From: Viscum album
Lineage: Eukaryota; Streptophyta; Magnoliopsida; Santalales; Viscaceae
Assembly (NCBI GenBank): GCA_963277665.1
Contig: CAUJRU010000137.1
Coordinates: 1,483,858 to 1,547,857 of the forward strand
DNA: 64,000 bases
Reading direction: 5' to 3'
Shown here: positions 61,331-64,000 of the stretch, in pieces
Layout of the letters: every line of letters starts with the position of its first letter
Position numbering within the stretch: position 1 is the first letter of the stretch
Made by a program: the position numbers and the translations under genes
The notes under the pieces: model-generated
Database searches by the model: none
What the model was told of the DNA's origin: nothing
What the model saw: the letters and a program-made list of their open reading frames with translations, nothing else

Positions 61331-63915
61331 GAGAAGGGAGTGATTGAATTATGGTTATAAATATTTTTTATCTCATTAGATTAAATTAGATTTGGTCTTC
61401 ATGTTAGAAAAGATAACATTTATCTAATTTTTAATATAAAATAAAATTAAATGATATAAATAGAATAAACAAACTTATTTTACTTTGTTTAGCTATAAAA
61501 GGATACAATAAGGATCACATATCAATGACACATTTATATGTTGATTAATAAGTATTTCACTAGTATGTTATTAAAACTTTAGGAAGAGATCACTACACAA
61601 ATTTTCAACTCAATAATTTTAAGGGGGATATAATGATGAAATATATTCACAGGTTGATCTTATAATATTTATATTAATGAAAACAATCCCAAACAAAAAA
61701 ATTGTTCTTCAATTCTATTCTAGTATCCACTTTTACTTTTATCAGATATAAACATAAATGAATCTTCCTTATATCATGATATTCAAATCAAGTAAATATT
61801 TACACACTTTTATTATCGAATATAGATATTTTATGATATTTACATATCTATATATATTAATTATATTTATATAATTTTCCCTATTCTATGTGTGATACTT
61901 GTTCTTCTATATAAAAAGATTCTCTATATCCATAAAATATTTGAATTTCATATTTTAAATCCAAAAATCATGTAACATTCCTATTTATTCTACATTAAAT
62001 CATGACCTTTAATAATATTCCATCAAATCTTAATTTGGAAATTAAAATTTAGTAGTTTAATATGTTTAACTAACCAAAAAACTTCCAAGATAAACCCACA
62101 TCATCAATACTATTTGAATTCTAAAAAAATCATATATCACGAAAGATCATCCCACGTTGAATTGAGATAAGTCAATTTTGACATATCCATATTTCATTTT
62201 CTATAAAGGTTGTAACTTGGAGTACGTCCTTATAGTTAAATTTCATATATACTTGATATATATCCTTAATATTGAATTTCCCAAAACAGACCATCCACAG
62301 TGAAATCTCTTTCAACAACATTGAATATTTTTTTCAACTTTATCAGTGGTGTTGCCTTTTGATCCATGTTAAAAAAACTATAGACTCTAAACAAACTCAA
62401 TCATTTTCCCTAAAAAATATATACCCTACACATAAAACAGAATATATAAGGACATGGTAATCAAAAAAATTTCCCATGAGACTAAAAATATCATTACCAT
62501 ATATGTAATGTAGTATCCTTCTCCCTAACATAGTAAAAAATATTTCCAAGATGCATTCATTGATTTATATTCTATGGTGTGGTAAAATAATATGTATAAT
62601 AGCCTATTTTGGATTAATCCCATTATATAAATGGCTCTAGGATGAATTTAATTTATTACCATGTATGTAGTAACCATTCCTCAAACAAATACCTTAATCC
62701 CACCCTAGTCAGTGGGTCATCATGCCTCCCCACATGGTACTCCTATCCCTGGTTCTACCCCAAACCATGGTATAAACTACCACTTAGAACAATCCCAAAA
62801 TGGTCTATATTATTCTTCTCTAACCTTCTTGGTACCTTAGTTAATCTTGGAACTTCCACACAGTTGAAATTTTCTCCTACAATGCTATATGGTTAGATTT
62901 TTTCAAATTCTAAACACCACTACGTTGTGGTAGATGCCTTGTTTCATGGTTCTCAACACCCAAAAACACCAAAAATGGTAAATTATATATCCATATAAAA
63001 TAACCAAATGGAAATAATTCATATTGAATACCTTCAAAAAATATTTAAACATCGTATTCCTTGAAGGCATGGTATACTACCCTGTGCTGTGTTTTCGTTC
63101 TACTTATTTAAGAATTTTAGATTCTTCCTACCATTTAAAAAATATTTTATGTGCTTTATAATTCCCTTCAAAAAATACTAATATAAAATAAATTTTTATT
63201 GAGCACAAAATCTAATAAACCAATAAATTAGGTTCCATTAATACCCCCCCCCCCCTTTATATTTCTTTGAAAATATACACATTTCCAAACTGTTGGTAAT
63301 ACTTAGTATGGATTAAAACTAGGTTACTCACTGCCACTTTAACAATAAAATGAAAATAATTCTTTAAGATTATAATTATCCAAAAATCGATAAATATTCA
63401 TTTAATTTTTTCTCCAAGCCTATGTGTGTTAAATCATGGTGTTTAAAGTAAAAGAAAATATTATGTTCCATAATATGCTTTATGATTTTCAGACATAACT
63501 TCTCTCCTTAAAAAATTACACAGGATAATATCTCTCACTTTATTTAACTTCATATTCAAAAAATAATCCTAGAAGAACATATAAATTCTAGATATAACAT
63601 TAGATAAAATGGGGAGAGAGGAATTTCCAAACATCTTTAGTTTGATGAAATTTGATGAAATCCAATGTTCAAAAAATATGATTTTCAAATAGTTGAGATA
63701 AAATGGATTTTTTAAAATTTCAACCACTTGATCATGATTTCCAATTAGTTCCCACCTCATTATTTTCTCTAGATTATCCTTTATAAAATGGTATTGTATG
63801 CCATTGTTTTTTATGCGAGAGTGATGGACTATATTTTTTATAAAAATAAATAAAACTTTTGTGGTCACATTGAATAATTATTGGCTATTTCACAACTTCA
63901 AAAACACATCAAAAA
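61331..63915. other. AT-rich spacer
   Basis: No gene was recognised. The frames at 62272-62460, 62642-62896 (plus) and 63569-63868 (minus) show no family features. A 12-base C run lies at 63244-63255. Confidence 0.4.
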
Positions 63916-64000
63916 GACTGCTCACTTGAGCATAACGGATATCCGGAGAAAAGGATGCATTCCGGAGCACCGCACACGAGCAGTTCTTCGTGGGACCCGA
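63916..64000. other. Abrupt GC-richer edge, unidentified
   Basis: The last ~85 bases are about half G+C, against strongly AT-rich DNA just before. ggatatccggag (63938) and ggatgcattccggag (63953) are near repeats. I could not assign it. It may be the start of a GC-rich element or satellite that continues beyond the window. Confidence 0.35.

Noticed and set aside
63916..64000. 5S rRNA gene edge
   Set aside because: It does not match the plant 5S rRNA box C or terminal sequences in either orientation.

Overview
The window is AT-rich plant nuclear DNA, most likely from a dicot. I found no intact protein-coding gene, tRNA or rRNA. The plant assignment rests on Ty3/gypsy (Metaviridae-type) retroelement remnants, initiator-Met-tRNA-type primer binding sites, a CACTA (En/Spm) terminus, and two short host-gene exon remnants that match plant proteins: SECRET AGENT-type O-GlcNAc transferase and a plant diacylglycerol kinase. 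Nearly everything recognisable is transposon-derived and mutated by stops and frameshifts. The species cannot be named from this sequence alone. All coordinates come from reading by eye, and no alignment or database search was run.

Layout. 1122-8569 is a minus-strand LTR element with two ~3.6 kb LTRs and an internal domain of only 186 bp (PBS and polypurine tract, no coding). 8570-11235 has no gene but holds an ~88-bp tandem repeat. 11236-20002 is a degenerate minus-strand Ty3/gypsy element with ~2.05 kb LTRs and recognisable gag, protease, RT, RNase H and integrase. It appears to sit inside an LTR (20003-22674, minus) related to the large LTRs found at 46.6-57.2 kb. That LTR in turn abuts the broken integrase end of a third gypsy element (22675-30079, minus), which gives a nest of three. 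30080-34000 is anonymous apart from a dispersed repeat, a 60-bp exon relic resembling SECRET AGENT (32072-32131, +) and a local duplication. 34000-38090 is an unusual island: a DUF4283-type transposon ORF remnant, a gypsy gag remnant and three GC-rich minisatellites. 39.1-43.9 kb holds a 125-bp tandem duplication, another gag remnant and a CACTA terminus, with a diacylglycerol-kinase exon relic 1.2 kb inside that terminus. 46619-57189 is a plus-strand non-autonomous element with ~4.46 kb LTRs around 1.63 kb of non-coding interior (LARD-like). The rest to 64000 is gene-free AT-rich sequence with dispersed repeats and an abrupt GC-rich edge in the last ~85 bases.

How the parts work together. 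The two giant-LTR elements keep only what reverse transcription needs in cis (LTRs, PBS, PPT) and would have needed proteins from autonomous gypsy relatives. The two gypsy elements here have damaged catalytic motifs and could not supply them now. The most unusual material is the 186-bp-interior element, the triplicated ~180-200 bp module conserved in three large LTRs, the two exon relics and the minisatellite island.
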